DNA of 22,040 nucleotides, from NCBI GenBank assembly GCA_040880365.1, contig JBBDIO010000177.1:1-22040 (forward strand). Direction: 5' to 3'. Below are positions 6,669-15,677 of this stretch, one piece after another (within the stretch, counting starts at the first letter, position 1; the number at the start of each line of letters is the position of its first letter). Position numbers and translations under genes: made by a program. The notes under the pieces were generated by a model, which was given only the letters and a program-made list of their open reading frames with translations, had not been told where the DNA came from and searched no databases. This DNA is from JBBDIO01 sp040880365. GTDB lineage: Bacteria > Chloroflexota > Anaerolineae > Caldilineales > Caldilineaceae.

Positions 6669-8143
6669 TATGTCAACTCTTTCTGCTCGTGGGTCGGGTC
6701 AGCCTCCGACGTCGCCTGAATGAGCAACGTCGCCATCGCCAGCCCAAGGAATAGCCAAAACAGTACAGTCATATGCGGATAGGTCATATTGAACCAATAG
6801 TGGTCAAAGATGCCACTCACCAGCGCACCGGCGACTGCGCCCAGCACGCCCAGCAGGATACCCTCCAGGCCCGGTGCCATGCCCTGCCGCCAACCGCGCA
6901 CAACGACCGCCGCAAACACCCCAATCACCAGAAAAAACACCAGCAGGCCCACCAATCCCATATTCTCGGCAATAATCAGATACAGCATACTGACGCCCAG
7001 ATAGAGATCAATATCGGGCACACCCGTGAAGCCCACGCCAAACAGTGGATAGCGACTAATCAGCGTCAGAGCATCCTGATACTCACCAAAACGCATCTGC
7101 GTCGCCAGATCCTCCCCGGCAAAGCCCGCCAGCAAGCGATCCACATAGGCTTGGGTCTGGGGCAAAAATAAGAGCAGCGCCGCGCCCAGCCCCCCCAACA
7201 GAATCAGGCGTCGATACTTGAGCATTGCCAGCAGACCAATCGCCGTTGCCAGACCGAGCAACGCCGACCGGCTGTAAGTCAGATAGAGCGCCAGCGCCGC
7301 CATCCCCAACATGCCCAGCGTGAGCCAGCGCGGGAAAAGGGCCTCGCGGGCAAAAAGCTGGGGCGCAAGCAATGCCCCCACCAGAATCATCATGCCGCCC
7401 AGCACGTTGGGATCCACCGCCAGGCCAATCGCGCGCATGGTGCCCGCGGTATCGTCTTCGATATAGCGCAGCGCGCCATAGCCGCCCGGATAGTCGAAAC
7501 GCGCCAACCGATCCAGCACAGCCACCGTCCACGCTTCGGGAATCACATAAAAGACCACGGCGATAAATGCCGCGAGTGCGCCTGCCACCGCCACCCAGCG
7601 CGTCACCCAAACCAACTCGGCTTTGGTGCGCACCGTGTTCACAGTCACAAAGAAAACGGCAATCCCCAACAAAATTTCGGCAAAGCGGCGCAGAAAAAAG
7701 CTGTTGACGCTGCTATGACTCAGCCCATAGAGAAAACTAAAGAGCGCCAGCATCATAAACAACCCCACCGGCAAGCCCATAGGCGAAGCCAGAAATTCCC
7801 GTTCGCGGCCAATTGCCAGCTTAAAGACCCACACAAAGAAGAGCGCGCCCAATGCCGCATCCAGAAAGGTGGGTCGAAAGCCCACATCAATTGGCAGGCT
7901 GGCAAACGGTATCACAAAAACAACGCCCGCCAACGCCACAAAACCCCAATGGGTATCCAGCAAGATCAACGTGCCGCCCACCAGCGCCACGGCAAACGCC
8001 AGGGCGATCAGCGGCCCAAAAATGCCGATAAAGAGTGCAATTGCGCCTGCACCCACGGTTAACACTGTCGCCAGAAAGAGCGCACGCGCCAGGGGGCTGC
8101 CAAATAGCGCCAGTCGCTGCACACGTAAGATCGCCGATTGCAC
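6668..8143 (-). CDS. O-antigen ligase/polymerase-like membrane protein (Wzy/WaaL, Wzy_C family)
   Basis: This 491-residue integral membrane protein has roughly a dozen hydrophobic segments. Family marks are DPNVLGGMMILVG (near 244), TYSRSALLGL (289-298) and the Wzy_C-type stretch RFGEYQDALTLISRYPLFGVGFTG (351-374), followed by a hydrophilic loop and more membrane segments. Such proteins polymerise or ligate lipid-linked glycans on the outer face of the membrane, and I cannot tell which from sequence. The start is GTG at 8143, with AAGGTGA upstream at good spacing and no in-frame ATG nearby. A possible extended -10 (TGCTATACT, 8321-8313) lies 170 bases upstream. It ends by overlapping lipA by one base. 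A sugar-polymer role agrees with the glycosyltransferases upstream. Confidence 0.82.
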   Translation of the reverse strand: MQSAILRVQRLALFGSPLARALFLATVLTVGAGAIALFIGIFGPLIALAFAVALVGGTLILLDTHWGFVALAGVVFVIPFASLPIDVGFRPTFLDAALGALFFVWVFKLAIGREREFLASPMGLPVGLFMMLALFSFLYGLSHSSVNSFFLRRFAEILLGIAVFFVTVNTVRTKAELVWVTRWVAVAGALAAFIAVVFYVIPEAWTVAVLDRLARFDYPGGYGALRYIEDDTAGTMRAIGLAVDPNVLGGMMILVGALLAPQLFAREALFPRWLTLGMLGMAALALYLTYSRSALLGLATAIGLLAMLKYRRLILLGGLGAALLLFLPQTQAYVDRLLAGFAGEDLATQMRFGEYQDALTLISRYPLFGVGFTGVPDIDLYLGVSMLYLIIAENMGLVGLLVFFLVIGVFAAVVVRGWRQGMAPGLEGILLGVLGAVAGALVSGIFDHYWFNMTYPHMTVLFWLFLGLAMATLLIQATSEADPTHEQKELT

Positions 8144-8390
8144 GTTTACATCACCTTGCCAACCAAGAAATTGTCAATCAAGACTTGTCACCAAAACGTT
8201 TCAACCAAGACTAACGGGACGAATCAAATAATTCTGTCATCATCCCCACCGGTTCCCAAATCAGGTTTGAACTCTGCCACCTGCAAACCACGCTCAAGCT
8301 CGCACGCCCCGTAGTATAGCACAGCGCCGCGCGCGGGGCGATGCTACCCCTTCGGCGTTGCCCTTCGGCTTTGACCGTGGGCACAATACC
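8144..8390. other. Intergenic region between the YfhO-like and O-antigen ligase-like genes
   Basis: This stretch of 247 bases holds no plausible gene. Near the ligase start lie three copies of an AA(C/T)CAAGA motif (8161-8168, 8176-8183, 8203-8210). A minus-strand extended -10-like TGCTATACT sits at 8321-8313 without a clear -35. A GC-rich stretch with two CCTTCGGC copies is next to the YfhO-like stop. It probably carries the promoter of the ligase-lipA pair. No convincing terminator is seen. Confidence 0.4.
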
Positions 8391-10790
8391 CTACCGCGCG
8401 GTTCTACTGCGCCAAACCTCAACACCCGCCGCCGCCAATATCAGGACCAGCGTAGTCGCGGTGATCAATGCGCCCACGCGCACAGCACGCGGCCGATAGT
8501 GTAACTCGAAGTACGTCACGCCGGGTGGGACCACCAGGCCAATCAGACTAAGGTTTGTGCGCAGGGGCGTCAGATAGGGCAAGCTGCTTTTGGGTTCCAC
8601 GGTGCCCGGCGTGGGGCAGACAGGCGCGTCGCCACAGTCCACCGCAGTCACCTCCCAGCCCGGCATCCAGTTTTCGCTGATCACCACAAACGCCGCGCCC
8701 GGTGCATCCACCCGCAGCGCATGTTGTCCGGGCGTGCGCGCCACGCTCTCGACCGCGGCGCGGCTCCAGGCACTGGCCGAAGTCGCCGTCTCCGGGGCAA
8801 TCGCGGCCCACGCAGTCAAATCCACCTGATGGTCAGCCAGGCGCGCCAAGACTGCATCGTCGGGCAAGGGTTCCACAGCAGTCACCGCCCACGCCCGCGG
8901 CATGGGTGCGGGCAGCCGATGCAGATAGGTCGTATCCGTAGCCTGCGGAAATTCAGCCAGCAATTCGCTGGGACCAAACAGCGTGTGCCGCCAGGTCAAC
9001 ACATATTCCACGCCCGTCAACTGCCACATGCGATCCAACGGGAACGCGTCGAACCATTGGGCATAGGCTGCCAGCCGCAGCGGACTCGCGCCCCACACAT
9101 CCTCCAGCCCCAGGCGCATCCCGTAATTTTCCACCACGCGGAATTCATTAAACACCCGGCCCGGGTCTGGGCGTCCTTCCGTCGGGCGCAATTCGGCCAG
9201 CGCACTCCACACAGGATCCCACGCGACGCGCGCCCCAGGATTCACCCACTCCCAATTCACGCCAAAATTGGCCGCGCCCAGATTCGCAACCAAAATCCCC
9301 ACCAATAGTGCGGAACGCGCGCGCGACCAGCCGTCGAACCACAAGCACAGTGCACTTGCCAGCCCAAACAGCAGCGAATAAAACGCGATCCACAAATAGG
9401 CATAGTCGCCGACCGCAGTGCTGCCCAACAGCTGATAGAGCACACCAAAGCCGTAGACAACAACTGTCACCGCGCCGCCCAGCAACAGCGCACTACGCTT
9501 GCGCAGGGTACGCCCGGCTGTGGGCACCCACGCCAACCCCAAACCCGTCAGCGCGGCCAGGCTCAATGCCACCAGATACGCGGCCCGTTCCTGCCCGCGG
9601 AAGAGATCCCAGCCAGGCGCGCCCCAGTGCAGTAATGGATAGAATTGTGCATTCGCGCCGTAGCTCGCCAGCAGACCCAACACCGCAAGCACTATAAAAA
9701 AGCGGGCGGCGGGTCGCCCGCTCGCGACTCCGCCTTCACTATTCGGTCCCGCCATTGCGTCGTGCTGATGCAGGCGCACGACTGCGTAATCTCCGCGGCG
9801 ACCCCACAATGCACCACCTGCGGCAACCAGCGCAATCACCAGTCCTACGGCGCCCATATAAAGCGGCGAAAACTGACTGAACACGCCCGGCAACAGCACC
9901 TGCCACGTATCGCGCAGGGGCAGCCCCCCGCTGACCGTGGCATAGTCCAGATCGGCCCGCACACTCCGCTGTAGAAATTCCCAGCCGGGCAGCAACTGCC
10001 CCGCGGCCAGCCCCAGCGCGATCGCCAGAGTCGCCGCCAGGCCCAGCCCCACCGCGATCCACCCACGCCGTGAATATCCTCCGCCCCGCTGGATCTGCCA
10101 CAGGCATAAGCCTGCCCATGCCACCAGTGTATAGGATGCGTAGAGCGCAATCTGTCCATGCCCGCCCAACACAATCAGGGCACACCACACGCCACACATC
10201 AGCCACGGGATCAACCGGCGCGGCTGGTGCAGCGCAACCCACAGCGCAGCCAGGGCGAACGGTAACCACACTGCCGAGCGCAAGACCGCCAATTGCAAAG
10301 GCGCATAGCCGGTGACAAATCCCGACAACATGAACGCCACGCCCGCAAACGCCGCGGCCCGCCGCACCCCCGTCAACGCCAGCAGCAGACGGTGCATTCC
10401 CCACCCCGCCAGGGCCGTGTGTGCAATCGCCTCCCATTGCAGCCAATAGAGCTGCCCGGCATCGGTACCCGTTGCGCCCCCCATCAGCAAAAACGGATAG
10501 GCAGGCAGATAATAGACTCCCGCCTGAATATCTGCCAGAAACGGGTGTCCGCTATAGGTATAGGGATTCCAGAGGGGTATGCGCCCCACACTCAGCTCGC
10601 GCTGGAGAAACTGGGTAAAGGGCAAAAAGTGGTCGGCAAAGTCGCCTGCCTCAAAAGACGCCCACCCCAACGCCAGCGGAAAATAGAAGAGCGTGGCAAG
10701 CACACAATAAAACAGGCCGTCGAGCCAGGTCGTGCGCGGGCGCGCCAGCCAATCCAACCATACCGCGACTATGCGCAATATCGTACGCAT
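8391..10790 (-). CDS. YfhO-like multi-membrane protein, putative GT-C-type glycosyltransferase
   Basis: This is a 799-residue membrane protein. The N-terminal helix is followed by an outer loop with AGDFADHFLPF and then IPLWNPYTYSGHPFLADIQAG, the hallmark of the YfhO family. YfhO of Firmicutes is implicated in glycosylation of lipoteichoic acid, and the fold resembles GT-C enzymes using polyprenyl-phosphate sugars. About a dozen membrane helices come next, then a large outer domain (about residues 480-760) and one last helix. The ATG at 10790 has GAGAG upstream and lies 25 bases after the previous stop. A TTG at 10832 would overlap that gene and is less likely. It belongs to the minus-strand polysaccharide run; the sugar and acceptor are unknown. 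Confidence 0.75.
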   Translation of the reverse strand: MRTILRIVAVWLDWLARPRTTWLDGLFYCVLATLFYFPLALGWASFEAGDFADHFLPFTQFLQRELSVGRIPLWNPYTYSGHPFLADIQAGVYYLPAYPFLLMGGATGTDAGQLYWLQWEAIAHTALAGWGMHRLLLALTGVRRAAAFAGVAFMLSGFVTGYAPLQLAVLRSAVWLPFALAALWVALHQPRRLIPWLMCGVWCALIVLGGHGQIALYASYTLVAWAGLCLWQIQRGGGYSRRGWIAVGLGLAATLAIALGLAAGQLLPGWEFLQRSVRADLDYATVSGGLPLRDTWQVLLPGVFSQFSPLYMGAVGLVIALVAAGGALWGRRGDYAVVRLHQHDAMAGPNSEGGVASGRPAARFFIVLAVLGLLASYGANAQFYPLLHWGAPGWDLFRGQERAAYLVALSLAALTGLGLAWVPTAGRTLRKRSALLLGGAVTVVVYGFGVLYQLLGSTAVGDYAYLWIAFYSLLFGLASALCLWFDGWSRARSALLVGILVANLGAANFGVNWEWVNPGARVAWDPVWSALAELRPTEGRPDPGRVFNEFRVVENYGMRLGLEDVWGASPLRLAAYAQWFDAFPLDRMWQLTGVEYVLTWRHTLFGPSELLAEFPQATDTTYLHRLPAPMPRAWAVTAVEPLPDDAVLARLADHQVDLTAWAAIAPETATSASAWSRAAVESVARTPGQHALRVDAPGAAFVVISENWMPGWEVTAVDCGDAPVCPTPGTVEPKSSLPYLTPLRTNLSLIGLVVPPGVTYFELHYRPRAVRVGALITATTLVLILAAAGVEVWRSRTAR

Positions 10791-10815
10791 TACAGAATCT
10801 CTCGCCGCATGTGCC

Positions 10816-13467
10816 TCAATCCTGTTCGCCAATCACTCGCACCACGCCCATCACCACATGGTCATTGCCATTGGGCGCACGCAGCCGCGCGGCCTCGGGA
10901 TCATCAGGATTGTAGAGACCGGCAATCAGGCTGTAATCACCCGTAGGTGTATCGGGCGGTATCCAGATGCCGGCGCGTTCCATGACTTCCTGCTCGGCAG
11001 GCAAATCCACAAAGCTGACATAGCCATCCTGGGGCGCGGTATCCAGCAACGCCACAGGCTCGCCACTTTCCGCCAGCAACTGGACAAACCAGCGCAGATT
11101 GTTGGGGCTGGGCGCACCCAGTTCATAGTAGATCTCGGTGGCAAGCACGTCTCCCGCTTGCACCACGTCGGGCATACGTGCCGCCAGCACCACAATCTGG
11201 CTGGTGCCGCGCCCGACCAATGGCGTGGCAATCGGAAACCACGGCGCTTCGTTCAACACATGAGATGCGCCATAGAGCACCAGGCGATAATCGTCATACC
11301 AGGTATCCTGGGCCTTGTGCACTGTCTCCGAAAGGCGGCGTTCCAGCAGATTATCGGGATCATTGGGCGCAAGTCCACCCGTTACAAACCAGACACGCCG
11401 ATGATCTTCCAGCGCGCGCGTCAACGCCAGGTCCGTCTCGACATGCTCCAGGCTGTTGGCCGCATAGCCCAAAATGTGTGGCTGCGCGCGACACTCCGCG
11501 CCCAGCCAGTTCATAGGAATCTGATAGGCAAACGGCGCAACTGTAACAATGACATCATCTGCATCTGCATGAGCACAGATCTCTTCGACAATGGCGCGAT
11601 ACCCCGCCCCACTGGTGCCATAATGGGGATGGCGGCTCAATTCGCCCAGCCACACCGCCATCACGAGCGCCGGCAGCACCAGCAAAAGCCACACCAGCGG
11701 ACCGCTAGGCGCCCATGCGCCACCGGGGGCCATCCGTAACAACCATTTCCCCAGGATAAGCAAAATGGTCAGCACGGCGGCCCCGCCGATCACGACAATC
11801 AGCCAGCGCACATCGCCGTCGGGCCAGATCCACGCAAAATCCAGATTGGCAGACTGCCCGGAAAACAGCAGTTGGAATTGTCCAATGACCGGGCTATCCA
11901 TAAAGCGCGCCAGCGACAGCGCAGGCGGGCCATAGGCCAGAGGATCATCCCACTCGGTCGGATAGCGACCGCGCAGTTCAATCTCAAAGTTCACAAAATT
12001 AGCGCTTACCGCCGCCACCTGCACCACGGTAGAGAGCAACGCAAAGACGAGCAAAACCCAGCCCAGCGGACGCATCCGCCAGCCGCCAGATAACTCCATC
12101 CACCAGCTGCGCGCACGCCCAACACCTGTTGCATGTGCGTCAGATTCACCCCGCACACGCCCCAGGCTTGCCGCCACTACCGGGGCGAGCAACAGCACCC
12201 AAAATGGCGCAAACGGGACCAGAAAACGCGGCCCCCAGGCAAATCCCCCCCACCACATCCACCACATGCTATACAGACCAATCAAGAGCGCGCTGCCCGC
12301 CACGATTGATGCCGCTTCCAGCCGATGACGACGCAAGAAAACAGGCAGGCTGAACAGCGACAGGATAAACAGCGGTGTATGCCAAAAAACGCCGCGATAG
12401 GGGCTTATGAGCAGCCCCCACAAACCTTCCAGAAGCGGTGTGGAAAATCCTTCGCCACTATCAAAGTGGTAGCCCGTATCGAAACCGCTGCCGAACCGTA
12501 CCGCATTATAGATAAAGATAAACAGGATTGCGAGCATAACCGGCCCCAGAAACAGACCCACCTGGATGCCAAAGCGTAGCGTCGCCAGGCTGCTTTCATC
12601 CTCGGCGTTATCCGCGCCTCCGTCCTGCACACCTACCGCCCCCGTGGATACATCATCGTGTACCGTGGGATCGTCTTTGGGACGCCCCGCCCCGGGCCTG
12701 CGCGCATATTCGGGCACCGGCACGCCGTGACGCACCATACTCACCAAAGCCAGCAGCGCAAACGCCGCCACAATCGGCGCGTGTGCGGTCACGGTGGCAA
12801 TCGCCAGCGCCGCGCCCATCCCGCCCACAAACGCAAACCGATTGCGACCCACCTGCCGCCAGGCCATCAGGCCCCAAAAGCAGAGCAACAGGGCAAACGC
12901 GCTCAAAGGTTCACCAAACAGCATGTTGGCATAGGGCCAGGCGATTGTTCCCAACCCAAATAACAGCCCCAATCCACACCCGACCTGCTGTGAATAGCCC
13001 AGGCGCGTCGCCGTATTCCACAACAGCAACGCCGTCGCCGCGGTCACAATGCCGTTCCACAGCATCATGCCCTGCAACATGCCAATGTCCATATCCAACA
13101 GGGCAAACCCGCGCAACAGCAAATACCAGGGCACCGCCACAAAGGCCGGGCCAGGCCCCTTTTTGCTATACACATTGCCCTGTTCACCAAACGCGCCCAA
13201 CACTTCGCCTGGGCTATTGACCCACTGCGTCCACGCGATAGCGTTGGTATTTACCTCGCTGCGCAAAACCAACGAGTCGGTCACCGCAAAAATGCTAACC
13301 TCGTCGATAATATGAAATCGTCCGGCATTGGTCAGTGTATAAAGCGAAACCAGGAGCGCAAACAGCGCAAAATACCCCGTCGCGAGACTGCGATTGGCGG
13401 TATAGCACGCGGGTTTATCTAGCGCAGGTTGATATTCGGTGCGCGTCTCTTGCAAAATAGTCTTCAC
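10816..13467 (-). CDS. Large membrane glycosyltransferase-like protein (GT39/PMT-type, GT-C)
   Basis: This 883-residue protein has a first membrane helix at about 31-48, then an outer-loop acidic pair Asp55-Glu56 (FHIIDEVSIF) where GT-C enzymes keep their catalytic acid. Some ten more helices follow, and then a soluble C-terminal domain of about 280 residues, probably extracytoplasmic. Its end (from about 780) looks like an immunoglobulin-like carbohydrate-associated domain. A hydrophilic insert of about 55 residues rich in Asp and Pro (near 250-305) splits two helices. The start is unclear: GTG at 13467 directly abuts GAGGA, while TTG at 13455 sits 11 bases after GAGGAG. No ATG is near. It lies 43 bases after the GT2 gene and 25 bases before the YfhO-like start. 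Transfer of a lipid-linked sugar to an outer acceptor is inferred. Confidence 0.7.
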   Translation of the reverse strand: MKTILQETRTEYQPALDKPACYTANRSLATGYFALFALLVSLYTLTNAGRFHIIDEVSIFAVTDSLVLRSEVNTNAIAWTQWVNSPGEVLGAFGEQGNVYSKKGPGPAFVAVPWYLLLRGFALLDMDIGMLQGMMLWNGIVTAATALLLWNTATRLGYSQQVGCGLGLLFGLGTIAWPYANMLFGEPLSAFALLLCFWGLMAWRQVGRNRFAFVGGMGAALAIATVTAHAPIVAAFALLALVSMVRHGVPVPEYARRPGAGRPKDDPTVHDDVSTGAVGVQDGGADNAEDESSLATLRFGIQVGLFLGPVMLAILFIFIYNAVRFGSGFDTGYHFDSGEGFSTPLLEGLWGLLISPYRGVFWHTPLFILSLFSLPVFLRRHRLEAASIVAGSALLIGLYSMWWMWWGGFAWGPRFLVPFAPFWVLLLAPVVAASLGRVRGESDAHATGVGRARSWWMELSGGWRMRPLGWVLLVFALLSTVVQVAAVSANFVNFEIELRGRYPTEWDDPLAYGPPALSLARFMDSPVIGQFQLLFSGQSANLDFAWIWPDGDVRWLIVVIGGAAVLTILLILGKWLLRMAPGGAWAPSGPLVWLLLVLPALVMAVWLGELSRHPHYGTSGAGYRAIVEEICAHADADDVIVTVAPFAYQIPMNWLGAECRAQPHILGYAANSLEHVETDLALTRALEDHRRVWFVTGGLAPNDPDNLLERRLSETVHKAQDTWYDDYRLVLYGASHVLNEAPWFPIATPLVGRGTSQIVVLAARMPDVVQAGDVLATEIYYELGAPSPNNLRWFVQLLAESGEPVALLDTAPQDGYVSFVDLPAEQEVMERAGIWIPPDTPTGDYSLIAGLYNPDDPEAARLRAPNGNDHVVMGVVRVIGEQD

Positions 13468-13485
13468 TCCTCACAAATACTACCC

Positions 13486-13503
13486 GCGCGACACCTGTCG
13501 CGC
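13486..13503. other. Perfect hairpin between the GT2 and 883-residue genes
   Basis: GCGCGACA, a two-base centre, then TGTCGCGC forms an 8-base-pair inverted repeat within the 43-base gap. No T-run follows on the minus strand, so it is more likely a messenger-processing or stability element than a terminator. Confidence 0.5.
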
Positions 13504-13510
13504 CCACGGG

Positions 13511-14353
13511 CTATATACCAAAAATTCGCAACCGGATCACCGCCGCGGTGTAGTCGCGGAAAATGCGCCAGAAGCCGGTCTTGCTATCCCCGTGGCGTCG
13601 CAAAATATAAAATACCGGCACTTCCAGAATCCGCCATTGATTGCGCCACGCCAGCAACAAAATACGAATAAAGTAATCCCCATAGCCATGAAATATGCGA
13701 TCAAAGCGGCCTTCCAATTCAAAAAGTCGCTCGCGGCGCACCGCGAAATAACCGCTCAGGTTGTCCTGGATCTGGGTATGGAGCAGGAAGCGGATAAAGA
13801 CGTTGTAGAGAAAGCTGAGGCGATAGCGCAGAGCATCTTCCATGCCGCCCCGCATGACAAAGCGGCTGCCGATGACCAAATCATAATAGCGCAACAGATC
13901 GACCATCTGGGGAATCATCTGCGGCGGATGGTTAAAGTCGGTATCCATCACCACCAGCGTGCGACCGGCCGCCGCGGCCAGCCCACAGCGAATGGACTTG
14001 GCAAGTCCCTTGTCCGTTTCGCGCACAATCACGCGCAAACGGGCCTGGGCATGTCCGGGGAGCGTGCCGAGGCCAGCCGCATCTAGTGCAAAGGTTGACT
14101 GCACCAGCCCAGCGGTATCGTCCGGGCTGCTGTCATCCACCACCAGAATTTCATACGCGGCCTTCAACCCTGCCAGTTCCCGGTCAATCGCGTAAATGAG
14201 ATCGAGGATATTCTCGCGTTCATTGTAGGTGGGCAACACCACCGAAACGGCAAATTCATCGCCACCGGCAGCGTTAGGTCCCTCTGGCAATACAGGCCCA
14301 GAGGTCGCAGCAGGTATGGGCGCAGGATTGCCCGCCAAGCCAGAAAGAGTCAT
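13511..14353 (-). CDS. Family 2 glycosyltransferase, polyprenyl-phosphate mannosyltransferase-like
   Basis: The protein is 280 residues long. The GT-A domain shows VVLPTYNERENI (38-49), VVDDSSPDDT (71-80), the metal-binding DxD as MDTDFNHPP (136-144), GSRFV (162-166) and DNLSGYFAVRRE. These are typical of dolichol/polyprenyl-phosphate mannose or glucose synthases, which load a sugar onto the lipid carrier at the inner face of the membrane. No C-terminal membrane domain (GtrA-type) is present, so it is a soluble or peripheral form. About 33 extra Pro/Ala-rich residues precede the fold. The ATG overlaps the TGA of the aminotransferase (ATGA), so translation is coupled. It could feed the GT-C-like proteins encoded next. 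Confidence 0.88.
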   Translation of the reverse strand: MTLSGLAGNPAPIPAATSGPVLPEGPNAAGGDEFAVSVVLPTYNERENILDLIYAIDRELAGLKAAYEILVVDDSSPDDTAGLVQSTFALDAAGLGTLPGHAQARLRVIVRETDKGLAKSIRCGLAAAAGRTLVVMDTDFNHPPQMIPQMVDLLRYYDLVIGSRFVMRGGMEDALRYRLSFLYNVFIRFLLHTQIQDNLSGYFAVRRERLFELEGRFDRIFHGYGDYFIRILLLAWRNQWRILEVPVFYILRRHGDSKTGFWRIFRDYTAAVIRLRIFGI

Positions 14354-15513
14354 GATGCGTTGGCTAGTTCACGCAGGGTGGTGCAGATATAGTCGAGCTG
14401 CCCGTCGGATAAACGCGGGAAACTAGGCAGATTCAGGCCGCACTCACTCAGCATTTTTGCGGTCGGGCGCGCCGGCTCGCCCGCATAAAAGGGCAGTGTA
14501 TCCAACGGATGAAAAAACGGGCGGCTGTCGATACCCCGTGCACGCAAAGCCTGGATCAATTCATCGCGCGTCAGAGGGAACGGCGTCTGGACCAAAATCG
14601 AATACATCCAGTAGACGTTGGTATATCCCGGTCGTTCATAGGGCAGCACCAGACCCGGCACATCGCGCAATGCCGCGTCATAGCGTTTGGCAATCGCACG
14701 CTTGCAGGCCAGAAACTGGTCGATGCGCTCCAGCTGGGCCACGCCCACCGCCGCCTGCAAGTTGGTCATGCGATAGTTGAAGCCGACCTCCTCATGCCAA
14801 TAACGGCGTTCGGGCGGCATGGCGTGGTCGCGCAACATGCGGCAGCGGTCGGCCAGCGCGCTGTCGTTGGTGACCAGCATCCCACCTTCGCCGGTTGTGA
14901 TGATCTTGTTGCCATAGAAGCTAAACGCGCCGATGCGTCCCAGCGCGCCGACCCGATGCCCGTTCACCTGCGCGCCGTGGGCCTCGGCTGCATCTTCCAC
15001 AATCTGCAACTCATAGCGGGCCGCCAGCTCGATCAATTCGTGCATGGGCGCGGGGTGCCCATACAAATGCACAGGCATAATCGCGCGCGTGCGCGGGGTG
15101 ATGTGCTGCTCAATCCGTTCCGGGTCCAATGTCCAGGTATGGCTGTCCACATCCACAAAAATGGGCCGAGCGCCCGTGTAATAGACCGCGTTGGCCGATG
15201 CCACAAACGACAGGGCCGGCACAATCACCTCATCGCCGGGACCAATCCCCAGCGCATGTAAGGCCAGATGCAACGCCGCCGTGCCGTTGCTCACACTCAC
15301 CCCATGTTCGGCCCCACAATATTCGGCAAATTCGCGTTCGAAGCGCGAAATATACTGGCCCAGACTGCTGATCCAGCCGCTGCGCACGGCATCCAGCACA
15401 TAGGCTTCTTCGGTCTCCCCCAACCACGGCTCATAAATGGGGATAAAATTTGCAGGGCGATCTGCCGTCTCATGCTCAAGATAGGGCAGAAATGTCAGTT
15501 GCGAGAGGCTCAT
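14350..15513 (-). CDS. DegT/DnrJ/EryC1/StrS aminotransferase, perosamine-synthetase-like
   Basis: This PLP enzyme of 387 residues transfers an amino group to a nucleotide-bound keto-sugar to make an amino-deoxy sugar. The landmarks are SNGTAALHLAL (75-85), VEDAAEAHGA (172-181, with Asp174 for the PLP ring nitrogen) and the Schiff-base Lys203 in FSFYGNKIITTGEGGM. The PPERRYWHEEVGFNYRMTN segment is very like GDP-perosamine synthases, which act on GDP-4-keto-6-deoxymannose. The exact substrate remains inference, and no GDP-mannose dehydratase is in the window. The ATG at 15513 has no clear ribosome-binding site. A TAGAAT box nine bases upstream may mean a leaderless transcript. It heads the polysaccharide run. 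Confidence 0.9.
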   Translation of the reverse strand: MSLSQLTFLPYLEHETADRPANFIPIYEPWLGETEEAYVLDAVRSGWISSLGQYISRFEREFAEYCGAEHGVSVSNGTAALHLALHALGIGPGDEVIVPALSFVASANAVYYTGARPIFVDVDSHTWTLDPERIEQHITPRTRAIMPVHLYGHPAPMHELIELAARYELQIVEDAAEAHGAQVNGHRVGALGRIGAFSFYGNKIITTGEGGMLVTNDSALADRCRMLRDHAMPPERRYWHEEVGFNYRMTNLQAAVGVAQLERIDQFLACKRAIAKRYDAALRDVPGLVLPYERPGYTNVYWMYSILVQTPFPLTRDELIQALRARGIDSRPFFHPLDTLPFYAGEPARPTAKMLSECGLNLPSFPRLSDGQLDYICTTLRELANAS

Positions 15514-15522
15514 CGACAGCGT

Positions 15523-15528
15523 ATTCTA
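15523..15528 (-). promoter_or_regulatory. Possible -10 box for a leaderless aminotransferase transcript
   Basis: On the minus strand TAGAAT (five of six matches to TATAAT) ends nine bases before the ATG. Transcription would then begin within two or three bases of the start codon. This agrees with the missing ribosome-binding site, but the -35 region is poor (TTCGTG at 17 bases). Confidence 0.35.
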
Positions 15529-15637
15529 GTCTGAATTCGACAATGCACGAATGCGAAATCGTAAAATCGGTGTGTGGCGTTGGGAAAGCGTTGGCGCAGT
15601 TCTGGCCGTCGAATTCCGCATAGCCCACTTTTCTGGC

Positions 15638-15677
15638 GGCCCACTCTTGGCAAATTTGGCCCACTCTTGGCAAATTT
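15638..15677. repeat. Two perfect 20-bp tandem copies spanning a stop codon
   Basis: The unit ggcccactcttggcaaattt occurs at 15638-15657 and again at 15658-15677 with no mismatch. The second copy enters the TAA stop (15678-15676) of the 689-residue glycosyltransferase gene. A decayed partial third copy may begin near 15622 (gcccacttttctggc). It looks like a recent slippage duplication. Confidence 0.9.

Noticed and set aside
5697..6719. 340-residue plus-strand frame opposite lipA
   Set aside because: It is fully antisense to an unmistakable LipA and has no recognisable protein pattern.
8321..8385. Terminator after the YfhO-like gene
   Set aside because: The stretch is GC-rich with repeated CCTTCGGC, but has no long stem followed by a T-run on the minus strand.
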